Of a stretch of 64,000 nucleotides of DNA, positions 54,268 to 62,630 are shown piece after piece. Each line of letters opens with the position of its first letter. Within the stretch, counting starts at the first letter, position 1. The position numbers were made by a program, and so were the translations under genes. The stretch is from positions 1 to 64,000 of the forward strand of contig NZ_PXNP01000004.1 of NCBI RefSeq assembly GCF_003007675.1. The letters are read 5' to 3'. This DNA is from Marinobacter fuscus. Its GTDB lineage: Bacteria > Pseudomonadota > Gammaproteobacteria > Pseudomonadales > Oleiphilaceae. Below the pieces are notes generated by a model that did not search any database, was not told the origin of the DNA, and worked only from the letters and a program-made list of their open reading frames with translations.

Positions 54268-56241
54268 ATGGCTAGTATTTCTTCATTAGGCATCGGTTCC
54301 GGGATTCTGAACTCGGATCTTGTAGATCAGTTGGTGGCTGCAGAACGCGCGCCCACGGAAAATCGCCTGGATACGCGGGCCCAGAGGGCCGAGCTGCTGA
54401 TTTCTGCTTACGGCACTTTGAAGGGCGCAATCACCGAGCTGCGTTTACCAATGCGGCAGTTGAGTGCGCCGGATAACCTGAAAGCGTTTTCAGCCACATC
54501 GTCCAGTGAGGATGTATCGGTTACGGTTGATAGCGGCAAGGCGAGCCGTGGTACCTACAATGTTAACGTGCTTGCACTCGCTCAGGCCCAATCTCTGGCT
54601 TCAGGAACTTTTGCTGACCGGGATACAACCTCTGTTGGTACCGGCACCTTTACCATTTCAGCCGGGGATAAGTCGGCCAGCCTGACGATTGACGGAACCA
54701 ATAATACCCTGCAAGGGCTGGCAAACGAGATTAATGACGCCGGAATTGGTGTGACTGCAGGCGTGATCGACACGGGTAGCGGCTTTCGGCTGGTTCTGTC
54801 GTCGGAACAAACCGGCGAAGCCAACGCGATCTCGGTTTCGGTTACCGATGACGATAGCAATAACGATGATGGGGTTGGCTTGTCCCAGTTTGTGTTCAAC
54901 GACACAACCCAGAACCTTCAGGAAACCGTGGCTGCCAAGAATGCGAGGGTGGAAGTTAACGGAATCGAGATATCCCGCCCCACCAACTCATTCAGCGACG
55001 TTATCGACGGGTTGAGCTTTGAAGCCAAGGCAGAGGGGGTTACATCTACCATCAAGGTAGAGCAGGACTTCGGTGCGGTTGCAGATCGCGTGGGGGCGTT
55101 TGTTGAGAAGTTCAATGCGCTGCAGAACACCATAAAAGGGCTCTCAGGTTTTAACGCGGATACCGGGCAGGGGGGCATTCTATCTGGTGATACTGCCATT
55201 CGCTCTATTCAGGCACAAATGCGCAATGTGCTTGGGCGTGTTGTACCCGGGCTTGAGAACGCCAGCATCCGTACATTGGCCGATGTGGGCATTACTACGG
55301 ATTATGAGACCGGTGGCCTGGCGTTTGATCGCGCCAAGTTTGAAGAACAGCTCAAGAATAACCCGGATGACGTAACCGCGCTGTTTGCCGAGCAGGGCAG
55401 AACCACCAGTGCAGATGTGGAGTTTCTGTCTTCGGGAAGCGCGACCAGCCGTGGTAATTACGCCATCGATATTACCCAGGAGGCTACTCAGGGTGGAGTT
55501 GTTGGTGATTCTGCACTGGCCGCTGGCGTGGTTATTAACGACACCAATGATGAGATTGAGTTTACGGTTGATGGTTCTACCAACTTCACGATTCAGTTAT
55601 CCCAGCAAACGTATGCCACGGCGGATGAGCTTGTTGCCGAGATTCAGAACCAGATCGATAGCAATTCTGCGTTGAATGCCGCGGGCCAGTCGGTTCGCGT
55701 GGCGCTGGACAGTAGTGGCGCTCTGCAGTTCACATCCGGTGCTTTTGGCAGTAAATCCAACGTTAGTATTTTGTCTGTTGAAGACGGATCTGCTCTGGGG
55801 CTTTCTGCCAAAACCGGTACCCTGGGTAAGGATGTGGCTGGCACCGTGAACGGTCAGGAGGCGACAGGCGATGGCCGTGTATTAACGGTGACTGGCGCTG
55901 GCGGTGCCAAGGGAATGCAGCTGCAAATAGCGGGTTACACCTCCGGTGATCTTGGTCGAGTTAACTACATTGAAGGTATCGGCGAGCAGGCCGTGAATCT
56001 GGTAACGGATATCGTTGGTGCAGGTGGCGTGCTTGATACCAAGGCCGAGAGCCTGACCCGGGACCTTGAGCGGATTCAGGACGAGCGCATCCGGCTTGAT
56101 GACCGGATTGCCGCCTATCGGGAGCGCCTGGTAAAGCAGTTTACCGCTGCGGACTCTCTGATTGCGCAGCTGAACAACACCGGCGACTACCTGACTCAGC
56201 AGCTGGCCGCGTTGGCGCCACAGAACAACAGTAATCGATAG
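54268..56241 (+). CDS. fliD: flagellar cap protein (hook-associated protein 2)
   Basis: A 657-residue filament cap protein that helps flagellin monomers fold at the filament tip. The N-terminal FliD domain has SSLGIGSGILNSDLVDQLVAAE at about 4-25, the middle is repetitive beta-rich, and the C-terminal coiled-coil region includes TRDLERIQDERIRLDDRIAAYRERLVKQFTAADSLIAQLN. The ATG at 54268 is chosen over 54262 because AAGGAGG sits 8 bases before it but only 2 before the other. It forms a unit with fliS under its own sigma-28 promoter. Confidence 0.95.
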   Translation: MASISSLGIGSGILNSDLVDQLVAAERAPTENRLDTRAQRAELLISAYGTLKGAITELRLPMRQLSAPDNLKAFSATSSSEDVSVTVDSGKASRGTYNVNVLALAQAQSLASGTFADRDTTSVGTGTFTISAGDKSASLTIDGTNNTLQGLANEINDAGIGVTAGVIDTGSGFRLVLSSEQTGEANAISVSVTDDDSNNDDGVGLSQFVFNDTTQNLQETVAAKNARVEVNGIEISRPTNSFSDVIDGLSFEAKAEGVTSTIKVEQDFGAVADRVGAFVEKFNALQNTIKGLSGFNADTGQGGILSGDTAIRSIQAQMRNVLGRVVPGLENASIRTLADVGITTDYETGGLAFDRAKFEEQLKNNPDDVTALFAEQGRTTSADVEFLSSGSATSRGNYAIDITQEATQGGVVGDSALAAGVVINDTNDEIEFTVDGSTNFTIQLSQQTYATADELVAEIQNQIDSNSALNAAGQSVRVALDSSGALQFTSGAFGSKSNVSILSVEDGSALGLSAKTGTLGKDVAGTVNGQEATGDGRVLTVTGAGGAKGMQLQIAGYTSGDLGRVNYIEGIGEQAVNLVTDIVGAGGVLDTKAESLTRDLERIQDERIRLDDRIAAYRERLVKQFTAADSLIAQLNNTGDYLTQQLAALAPQNNSNR

Positions 56242-56275
56242 CAGGGCTGCCAGCCCGGCAACGAAGAGGTTAATT

Positions 56276-56677
56276 ATGAACGGATTACAGGCTTACCAGC
56301 GGGTAAATACCCAAACCAGTATTACAGACGCTGATCCTCATAAGCTGATCCAGCTGTTGTTCAATGGTGCGCTGGAGCGAATCAATATGGCCAAGGCCAG
56401 AATGCAGGCCAATGATATTGAAGGTAAAGGGCGCCTTATTGGCAAGGCCATTGAGATAATCGGTGGTCTTCGCAGCTTTCTTGATTTTGAAAAGGGAGGA
56501 GAGCTTGCTGAGCGTCTTGAAGGGCTTTATGAGTATATGGAACGAACGCTATTTGAAGCGAACGTGAAAAACGATCCGGACAAACTGGATGAAGTTGCGG
56601 ATTTATTGCGCTCGGTAAAAGAAGGCTGGGACGGCATTCGGGAGGAAGTCGTAGGCCAGTCTGCGCAGGTGGGGTGA
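56276..56677 (+). CDS. fliS: flagellin export chaperone FliS
   Basis: A 133-residue four-helix chaperone that binds the flagellin C-terminus and prevents premature polymerisation. Family text: AYQRVNTQTSITDADPHKLIQLLFNGALERI at about 5-36, GKAIEIIGGLRSFLD near 60, and YEYMERTLFEANVKND near 90. It lies 34 bases after fliD. A fliT gene is not present downstream; instead a repeat array and argG follow. Confidence 0.94.
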   Translation: MNGLQAYQRVNTQTSITDADPHKLIQLLFNGALERINMAKARMQANDIEGKGRLIGKAIEIIGGLRSFLDFEKGGELAERLEGLYEYMERTLFEANVKNDPDKLDEVADLLRSVKEGWDGIREEVVGQSAQVG

Positions 56678-56696
56678 TTGCAGGGGCGTTATTAAC

Positions 56697-56905
56697 TTCT
56701 CCCCCCTCTCCCCCGGCCCCTCTCCCTCCAGGGGAGAGGGGAGTATAAAGGCAGCCCTTCGAGACTGGTGCCCTGAAAGCCCCTCTCCCCTGGCCCTTCT
56801 CCCTCAAGGGGAGAGGGGAGTATAAAGGCAGCCCTTCGAGACTGGTGCCCTAAAAGCCCCTCTCCCCTGGAGGGAGAGGGGTTGGGGAGAGGGGGGGGGC
56901 AGTAG
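56697..56905. repeat. CT-rich palindrome array between fliS and argG
   Basis: Two L-type elements followed by one R-type hairpin. The linker GTATAAAGGCAGCCCTTCGA recurs after exactly 77 bp (TATAAAG at 56744 and 56821). It is the same family as the arrays at 30551, 31188 and 54040. Confidence 0.85.
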
Positions 56906-56995
56906 TGCGCCCACACATAGCCATTCCCCCCGCCATCCCGTACAATATTGCCCTTCTTTTCAATACATCCATTCTGTTCAGTCTGGAGCACACAG

Positions 56996-58207
56996 ATGTC
57001 TGATATCAAAAAGGTGGTGCTGGCCTACTCCGGCGGCCTGGATACTTCCGTTATTGTTCGGTGGTTGCAGGATACCTACAACTGCGAAGTGGTTACATTC
57101 ACCGCCGACATTGGCCAGGGCGAGGAAGTGGAGCCGGCGCGTGCCAAGGCGGAGGCCCTGGGCGTTAAGGAAATCTACATTGAGGATCTGCGCGAGGAGT
57201 TTGTGCGCGATTACGTGTTCCCGATGTTCCGCGCCAACACCATCTACGAAGGCGAGTATCTGCTGGGTACATCCATTGCGCGCCCGCTGATTGCCAAGCG
57301 CCTGGTGGAAATCGCTAACGAAACCGGTGCCGATGCCATTTCCCATGGTGCCACGGGTAAAGGCAACGACCAGGTTCGTTTCGAGCTGGGCGCCTACGCG
57401 TTGAAGCCGGGTGTAAAAGTGATTGCCCCCTGGCGTGAGTGGGATCTGAACTCCCGCGAGAAGCTGCTGAAGTACTGTGAAGACCGCAACATCCCGGTGG
57501 AAATGAAGAAGGGCAAGAGCCCCTATTCCATGGACGCTAACCTGCTACACATCTCTTACGAAGGTATGAACCTGGAAGATCCCTGGGCGGAGGCTGAAGA
57601 GGATATGTGGCGCTGGAGCGTGTCGCCGGAAGCAGCACCGGATACGCCCACCTATGTGGAGCTGACCTACAAGAAGGGCGACATTGTGGCCATCGACGGC
57701 CAGGACATGAAGCCGCATGTGGTTCTGGAAACCCTGAACAAGCTGGCGGGCGAGAACGGCATCGGTCGCCTGGACATTGTTGAGAACCGCTATGTGGGCA
57801 TGAAGTCCCGCGGCTGCTACGAAACCCCGGGCGGCACCATCATGCTGCGGGCCCACCGCGCCATCGAATCCATCACCCTGGATCGCGAAGTGGCTCACCT
57901 GAAAGACAGCCTGATGCCGCGCTACGCCGACGTTATCTACAACGGCTACTGGTGGTCACCGGAGCGTGAAGCCTTGCAGGCGCTGATCGACAACACCCAG
58001 GAGTACGTGAACGGTACCGTTCGCCTGAAGCTGTACAAAGGCAATGTGGACGTGGTTGGCCGGAAGTCTGAGGATTCCCTGTTCGACGAGAAGATCGCGA
58101 CGTTCGAGGAAGACCAGGGCGCCTACGACCAGAAAGACGCCGAAGGCTTTATCAAGCTGAATGCGCTGCGCTTGCGCATTGCGGCGGGTAAGGGGCGCAA
58201 GCTTTAA
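56996..58207 (+). CDS. argG: argininosuccinate synthase
   Basis: A 403-residue enzyme that joins citrulline and aspartate with ATP in arginine synthesis. The ATP-binding P-loop-like motif [16 protein letters not shown] is at 9-24, followed by [28 protein letters not shown] near 117-131 (citrulline/aspartate site) and [16 protein letters not shown] near 175. Length is normal. The start is set by GGAG 8 bases upstream of ATG 56996. It ends at a strong intrinsic terminator. Confidence 0.97.
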   Translation: MSDIKKVVLAYSGGLDTSVIVRWLQDTYNCEVVTFTADIGQGEEVEPARAKAEALGVKEIYIEDLREEFVRDYVFPMFRANTIYEGEYLLGTSIARPLIAKRLVEIANETGADAISHGATGKGNDQVRFELGAYALKPGVKVIAPWREWDLNSREKLLKYCEDRNIPVEMKKGKSPYSMDANLLHISYEGMNLEDPWAEAEEDMWRWSVSPEAAPDTPTYVELTYKKGDIVAIDGQDMKPHVVLETLNKLAGENGIGRLDIVENRYVGMKSRGCYETPGGTIMLRAHRAIESITLDREVAHLKDSLMPRYADVIYNGYWWSPEREALQALIDNTQEYVNGTVRLKLYKGNVDVVGRKSEDSLFDEKIATFEEDQGAYDQKDAEGFIKLNALRLRIAAGKGRKL

Positions 58208-58238
58208 GGTCTCAGGGAACTACCCCCCATACCCCGAA

Positions 58239-58269
58239 ACGCCCGGCCCAATCGCCGGGCGTTTTTGTT
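58239..58269 (+). terminator. Rho-independent terminator of argG
   Basis: ACGCCCGGC (58239-58247) and GCCGGGCGT (58254-58262) form a 9-bp stem with a 6-base loop, followed by TTTTGTTT. Confidence 0.92.
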
Positions 58270-58307
58270 TATACTGGCCTACTCCATCCATAACGAAAGC
58301 CGTCTAC

Positions 58308-59360
58308 ATGAGTGTTCTCGGAACTGCTTCTGTCGCCGCCCTGCGTCAATATGCCCGCTACGCGGATGCCCTGGGCATGCCAACGGCGGAGCTTCTTGGC
58401 CGCGCAGGCCTTGCCCCGGATATTCTCAATTCTAACGACGGCCGCGTGAACGGTGAGCAATTCCAGACTTTCATCCGCGCGTTGGCCGAAACCACCAGCA
58501 ATCCCATTCTGGGCCTGGAAACCGGCGATTATGTGCAGCCCGGCTCTTACAGTGTGTTGGGCTACATCACCATGAGTTGCGCCACCCTGGGCGAGGCGGT
58601 GGCGCGCATTGCGCCTTTCGAGAAGCTGGTGGGGGATATGGGCACCACTGCGTTGCAGATGAAAGGTGAAGAAATTGCGCTGGTGTGGCACTGCAATTTT
58701 CAGGATGCGGTGGTTCGCCCGCAGGTGGTGGACAATGTGTTTGCTTCCTGGATCAATTACGCCCGCTGGCTGGCGGACGTTCCGCAGGCGGCGCCGTCGA
58801 GTGTGCGCCTGCAGCGGCCTTCGCCAGGCGTGGAGTATGAAAAGGCGTATGCGGAACGCTGGGGCTGCCCGGTAACCTTTGGCGCCGGTGAAGATGCCGT
58901 GATTCTGCCACAGAGCCTGCTTGCCACCCGCCTGCGCCAGCCAGACCCGTTGCTTCGCAAAACCCTGGAAGCCCACGCATTATCCCAACTGGCCATGCTG
59001 GATTCAGATACCGACCTGACCAGCCAGGTAAAGCAGAGTATCCAGAAACAGCTGACCGAAGGAATCACCCGGCAGGATATGATTGCCGAAGATCTGGGTA
59101 TGACCAGCCGAACCCTGCAGCGCAAGCTCAGCCAGGAAGGCGTGTCGTATCAGAAGCTATTGGATGAGGTGCGCCAGCAAATGGCCGAGGATTACCTGCG
59201 CAATACGGCCATGGCAATTCCGGACATCGCCTTGCGGCTGGGGTACAGCGAAACCACGTCTTTCCACCGCAAATTCAAAGCCGCCACCGGCCAAACCCCG
59301 GGAGACTTTCGCAAGCAGAGCCGGAAAAGGAGCAGGGGTCTGTCCCCACACGGGGACTGA
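58308..59360 (+). CDS. AraC-family transcriptional regulator
   Basis: A 350-residue regulator. Residues about 20-200 match the arabinose-binding-like N-terminal domain of the OruR/MmsR-type AraC proteins (GLETGDYVQPGSYSVLGYITMSCATLGEAV), which senses an unknown ligand. The C-terminal double helix-turn-helix spans about 245-335 (MIAEDLGMTSRTLQRKLSQEG and IPDIALRLGYSETTSFHRKFKAATG). The last few residues (RGLSPHGD) and the stop are encoded by a palindromic repeat, so the natural C-terminus may have been replaced. The ATG at 58308 avoids reading through the argG terminator. The target is unknown. Confidence 0.87.
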   Translation: MSVLGTASVAALRQYARYADALGMPTAELLGRAGLAPDILNSNDGRVNGEQFQTFIRALAETTSNPILGLETGDYVQPGSYSVLGYITMSCATLGEAVARIAPFEKLVGDMGTTALQMKGEEIALVWHCNFQDAVVRPQVVDNVFASWINYARWLADVPQAAPSSVRLQRPSPGVEYEKAYAERWGCPVTFGAGEDAVILPQSLLATRLRQPDPLLRKTLEAHALSQLAMLDSDTDLTSQVKQSIQKQLTEGITRQDMIAEDLGMTSRTLQRKLSQEGVSYQKLLDEVRQQMAEDYLRNTAMAIPDIALRLGYSETTSFHRKFKAATGQTPGDFRKQSRKRSRGLSPHGD

Positions 59361-59364
59361 CCCC
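59335..59364. repeat. GGGGTC-type palindrome across the AraC-gene stop
   Basis: GGGGTCTGTCCCC (59335-59347) and GGGGACTGACCCC (59352-59364) form an inverted repeat around ACAC. The stop TGA at 59358-59360 is inside the right arm. Confidence 0.75.
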
Positions 59365-59373
59365 TGAACCACA

Positions 59374-59403
59374 AATAAAAAAGCCAGCTCCTGGGAGCTG
59401 GCT
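59374..59403 (-). terminator. Rho-independent terminator on the minus strand
   Basis: On the minus strand, AGCCAGCTCC and GGAGCTGGCT form a 10-bp stem with a 2-base loop (59382-59403), followed by TTTTTTATTT. It ends transcription coming from the response-regulator gene at 59597-60568 or from a small RNA in the 190-base gap. Confidence 0.88.
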
Positions 59404-59596
59404 CGAAATATGTCGGAAAGAACGAAAGTGCCTGAAAAATTCGTTAATCCTGTGGAGAGCATCCATACGGCGGCGGAGGTACTACGCGGCTCCTCCGCCA
59501 TGGGTGGATACTGCTTCATTCCACGCTCTTAGAATACGATCGTCAGGCCACCAAGTCTGTTTGTGATCTGTGTCGCCGTGTTACGGATTGTTGGGT

Positions 59597-60568
59597 TCAG
59601 GCACTTTCCGGTTCGCTTGGCGTACTTTCTGTAAAGCGCCGGGTTTCGTAGGCATCGATCAGGGCTTGTACCGCACAACGTTCCACTTCCTGCACAGACG
59701 GCGTGCCGTGTTGGGCGTCTGATTTACACAGCGCCATGCCCGCTTCCACCGATATGAAACCTGCCGTGGTTTTCAGGGCTTTGTGGTTGATGCCATCGAA
59801 TATCCGGCGAAACGCTTTGGGGCTGCAGTGATCGCTGTCAGGGAAGTAAGAGACAATGGCAAACTGGTTGTCGCCCACCCGGCACAGGGTGTCGATAGGG
59901 CGTATAAGCGAGCTCAGCCGGCGGGCGATTCCCACCGAAAGCTCAGCCATAATGCTTCGCGGATGCTGGCGTTTTAAATCCTGCCAGTTGCGGATACCGC
60001 ACATCACGTACGCGGTTGCGCCTCCCCGGGACTCGGCGTGGCGCAGGGTTTTCTGCAGGCGCTGGCGGGCGTATTTGTTGTTGGTCAGGCCGGTTTCCAG
60101 ATCGATGATGTTGCTGGACTCCAGTTCCCGGTTGTTTTCCACCAACAGAGCATTGGCCCGCAGCAGGGTGTTTTGCCGGTCGGCCATGCGATCGGCTGCG
60201 AACACCCGCGGAATCAGCTGTTTGGTCATGTCCGATTTGTAGATGAAGTCGTCCACGCCGCGGTCGAAGGCTTCTGCCAGCGCTTCCACGCTTTCCCGGG
60301 CAGTGAGCAGAATCACGTAGGTGTAGTGGTTATTCTGCTCGTCTTGCTGGCGTACCTGGTCGGTGAGTTGCAGGCCGTCCATTTCCGGCATCAGCCAGTC
60401 TGCAATCAGTACGCTTACGGGGCGTTGCTCCATCAGGCGCAGAGCGGCGTCGGCATTGTTGGCAACCCGTATGTCGCGGTATCCGGCATTTTTCAGGGTG
60501 CGGCCGACCACCATACTGCTGAACTTGGCGTCGTCTACTACAAGAATGGAAAGATCCAGGTTAGGCAT
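59597..60568 (-). CDS. response regulator with degenerate GGDEF domain
   Basis: A 323-residue protein. Receiver domain at about 1-125 with Asp12/Asp13, phosphoacceptor Asp57 ([11 protein letters not shown]) and a conserved Thr in LLTARES. From about 150 to 310 it follows the GGDEF fold ([20 protein letters not shown]), but the active-site loop reads [10 protein letters not shown], not GGDEF/GGEEF, so it should not make cyclic di-GMP. It could still bind nucleotides or act as a docking protein. It is transcribed divergently from yajQ, whose product belongs to a cyclic-nucleotide-binding family, so a shared signalling role is possible. Confidence 0.85.
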   Translation of the reverse strand: MPNLDLSILVVDDAKFSSMVVGRTLKNAGYRDIRVANNADAALRLMEQRPVSVLIADWLMPEMDGLQLTDQVRQQDEQNNHYTYVILLTARESVEALAEAFDRGVDDFIYKSDMTKQLIPRVFAADRMADRQNTLLRANALLVENNRELESSNIIDLETGLTNNKYARQRLQKTLRHAESRGGATAYVMCGIRNWQDLKRQHPRSIMAELSVGIARRLSSLIRPIDTLCRVGDNQFAIVSYFPDSDHCSPKAFRRIFDGINHKALKTTAGFISVEAGMALCKSDAQHGTPSVQEVERCAVQALIDAYETRRFTESTPSEPESA

Positions 60569-60700
60569 GGTTTGTCTACTTGTTACCGGTCCATTGTCAG
60601 ATGCGGTTCGTTGCGGCTCTTGGTATTCTTGGCGGCTTCAAACATCTTTAAACACTATGGCGGCCAGTATACCCCCCGGCAGCTTAGGAGAATAACGACT

Positions 60701-61183
60701 ATGCCTTCTTTTGACATTGTTTCTGAAATCGAGATGCACGAAGTGACCAACGCGGTGGATCAGGCCAAACGTGAGCTGGGCAATCGCTGGGACTTCAAGA
60801 ATGTAGAAGCGGACATCGAGCTGGAAGACAAGCGCCTGACGGTGAGTGCCGAGCAGGAGTTTCAGCTGGAGCAACTGGTGGATATGCTGCGGATGGCCTT
60901 CGCCAAGCGCAATATCGATTCCCGCGCTTTGTCGGAAGACGGCGACAGCAAGGCGGGTAAACTGGTGAAGCAGCACTTTACCCTGAAGCAGGGCATTGAA
61001 ACCGATATGGCCAAGAAGATCGTCAAGCTGATCAAGGATCAGAAGATGAAAGTGCAGGCCAGCATCCAGGGTGACAAGGTGCGGGTTACCGGCAAGAAGC
61101 GGGACGACCTGCAACAGGCCATCGCCATGCTGCGCGAAGCCGAACTGGAAATTCCGCTGCAGTACAACAATTTCCGCGACTGA
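60701..61183 (+). CDS. yajQ: YajQ family cyclic-di-GMP/nucleotide-binding protein
   Basis: A 160-residue cytoplasmic protein with two ferredoxin-like folds: [21 protein letters not shown] at the start, NRWDFKN near 28, [23 protein letters not shown] near 93 and [19 protein letters not shown] at the end. Members in Xanthomonas and Pseudomonas bind cyclic di-GMP and act with transcription factors. The ATG is supported by TAGGAG; the frame is open much further upstream, but only as an antisense shadow of the divergent gene. Confidence 0.95.
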   Translation: MPSFDIVSEIEMHEVTNAVDQAKRELGNRWDFKNVEADIELEDKRLTVSAEQEFQLEQLVDMLRMAFAKRNIDSRALSEDGDSKAGKLVKQHFTLKQGIETDMAKKIVKLIKDQKMKVQASIQGDKVRVTGKKRDDLQQAIAMLREAELEIPLQYNNFRD

Positions 61184-61216
61184 CCGGGAGTAGCGCTTAT
61201 CCTGCCTGCCAACGCG

Positions 61217-62569
61217 TTGCCCCTGATCCGGGATACCGTCTACACCTACACCCGCTGGCAGGTGATTGCCATGCTGTTTCTCGGGTTTTCTGCCGGCCTG
61301 CCGTTTTTGCTGGTATTTTCCACGCTGAACGCGCGCCTGGCGGATGTTGGGGTGGATACTGCCACCATCGGCTTTTTCAGCTGGCTGGGGATTACCTATT
61401 CCATCAAGGTGTTCTGGGCGCCGGTGGTGGATCGCCTGCGGTTGCCGGTGCTGGATGCTTTGTTCGGCAAGCGCCGAAGCTGGATATTGCTGGCCCAGGC
61501 TGGCATTGCCACGGGGCTCTTTCTGATGGCCAGTGTGGATGCCCTGGCCGCCCCGGAAACCCTGGCGCTGTGCGGTTTGCTGGTGGCTTTCTCCTCGGCC
61601 ACGCAGGATGTGGCCATTGATGCCTATCGCATTGAAATCGCGCAGGAGCGTTTGCAGGCGGCGTTGGCGGCGACCTACATTTTCGGGTACCGGTTAGCGC
61701 TGTTGGTGGCCGGTGCCGGAGCTTTGTATCTGGCGGAGTTCTGGTCCTGGCAGGTGTCGTATCAGGTAATGGCGGCGCTGGTGGGGGTGGGTGCGCTTAC
61801 AGTTCTGGTGATTCGGGAGCCGGAGGTTAACCACTTCGCAGCGGCGGAAGATATTGCCGGGCAGGTTGAAGAAGAAGCTCGCAAGCGTGGCCACTTGCCC
61901 CGGGGCCTGGCCCGTTTCACCGGGTGGTTCTATGCCGCAGTGGCCGGGCCCTTTGTGGATTTTTTCCGGCGCTATCGGGAACTGGCTGTGGTGATTCTGC
62001 TGCTGGTGGCGGTTTACCGGATTTCTGACATTGCCATGGGCGTGATGGCCAACCCTTTCTACCTGGATTTCATGGGCTTTAGCAAAACCCAGGTTGCCGA
62101 TGTTACCAAGGTGTTCGGCTTTTTCATGACCATTGTCGGGTCTATGGTGGGCGGTGTGCTGGTGGTGCGTTACGGCGTGCGGCGGATTCTGCTGGCAGGT
62201 GCGATCATGACCGCTGGCACTAACCTGCTGTTTGTATTGCTGGCGCAGCAACCGCCAAACCTTGCGACTTTGGCGGTGGTGGTCAGTGCCGACAACCTGA
62301 GCGGCGGCATTGCCAACGTGGCGCTGATTGCCTGGCTCTCCAGCATGACCAGCGCATCTTTCACAGCCACCCAGTATGCGCTGTTCAGCTCCCTGATGAC
62401 CTTGCCCGGCAAATTCCTGGGCGGCTTCTCCGGCATGGTGGTGGCGGGCTTCGGCTACGCCGAATTCTTCCTCATCGCCGGCCTGATGGGCATCCCCGCC
62501 ATCCTCCTCGTACTCTACCTGATGCGCAACGGCGCCCGCCTCGACAGCCTCGCCCCCGCCAAAAACTAA
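61217..62569 (+). CDS. AmpG-like MFS permease
   Basis: A 450-residue major facilitator protein with 12 predicted helices. The N-terminal half has LFLGFSAGLPFLLVFSTL (about 18-35) and GIKVFW-like text (YSIKVFWAPVVDRLRLPVL), and ATQDVAIDAYRIE near 130, a conserved AmpG feature; FTATQYALFSSLMTLPGKFLGGFSG lies near 390. AmpG imports anhydro-muropeptides for cell-wall recycling. The start is unclear: TTG 61217 is 26 bases after GGGAG, whereas an in-frame CTG at 61202 is closer to that site. It ends at a palindromic repeat shared with the convergent selO. Confidence 0.85.
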   Translation: MPLIRDTVYTYTRWQVIAMLFLGFSAGLPFLLVFSTLNARLADVGVDTATIGFFSWLGITYSIKVFWAPVVDRLRLPVLDALFGKRRSWILLAQAGIATGLFLMASVDALAAPETLALCGLLVAFSSATQDVAIDAYRIEIAQERLQAALAATYIFGYRLALLVAGAGALYLAEFWSWQVSYQVMAALVGVGALTVLVIREPEVNHFAAAEDIAGQVEEEARKRGHLPRGLARFTGWFYAAVAGPFVDFFRRYRELAVVILLLVAVYRISDIAMGVMANPFYLDFMGFSKTQVADVTKVFGFFMTIVGSMVGGVLVVRYGVRRILLAGAIMTAGTNLLFVLLAQQPPNLATLAVVVSADNLSGGIANVALIAWLSSMTSASFTATQYALFSSLMTLPGKFLGGFSGMVVAGFGYAEFFLIAGLMGIPAILLVLYLMRNGARLDSLAPAKN

Positions 62570-62571
62570 CG

Positions 62572-62628
62572 TTGGGGTCAGACCCCGATACATTTAACCC
62601 GGTCAAATGTACCGGGGTCTGACCCCAA
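62572..62628. repeat. 57-bp palindrome between convergent ampG-like gene and selO
   Basis: TTGGGGTCAGACCCCGATAC at the left mirrors GTACCGGGGTCTGACCCCAA at the right with inner arms CATTTAACC/GGTCAAATG. It is nearly identical to 33658-33714 and fills the gap between two convergent stop codons, so it likely acts as a bidirectional transcript end. Confidence 0.85.
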
Positions 62629-62630
62629 CT

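Noticed and set aside
59409-59531. 40-codon plus-strand frame after the minus-strand terminator
   Set aside because: The GGGAG upstream is too far from its ATG, there is no recognised homologue, and the local hairpins fit an RNA element better.
60038-60700. Long N-terminal extension of YajQ
   Set aside because: The extension is antisense to the response regulator, and a ribosome site precedes ATG 60701, which gives the normal family length.
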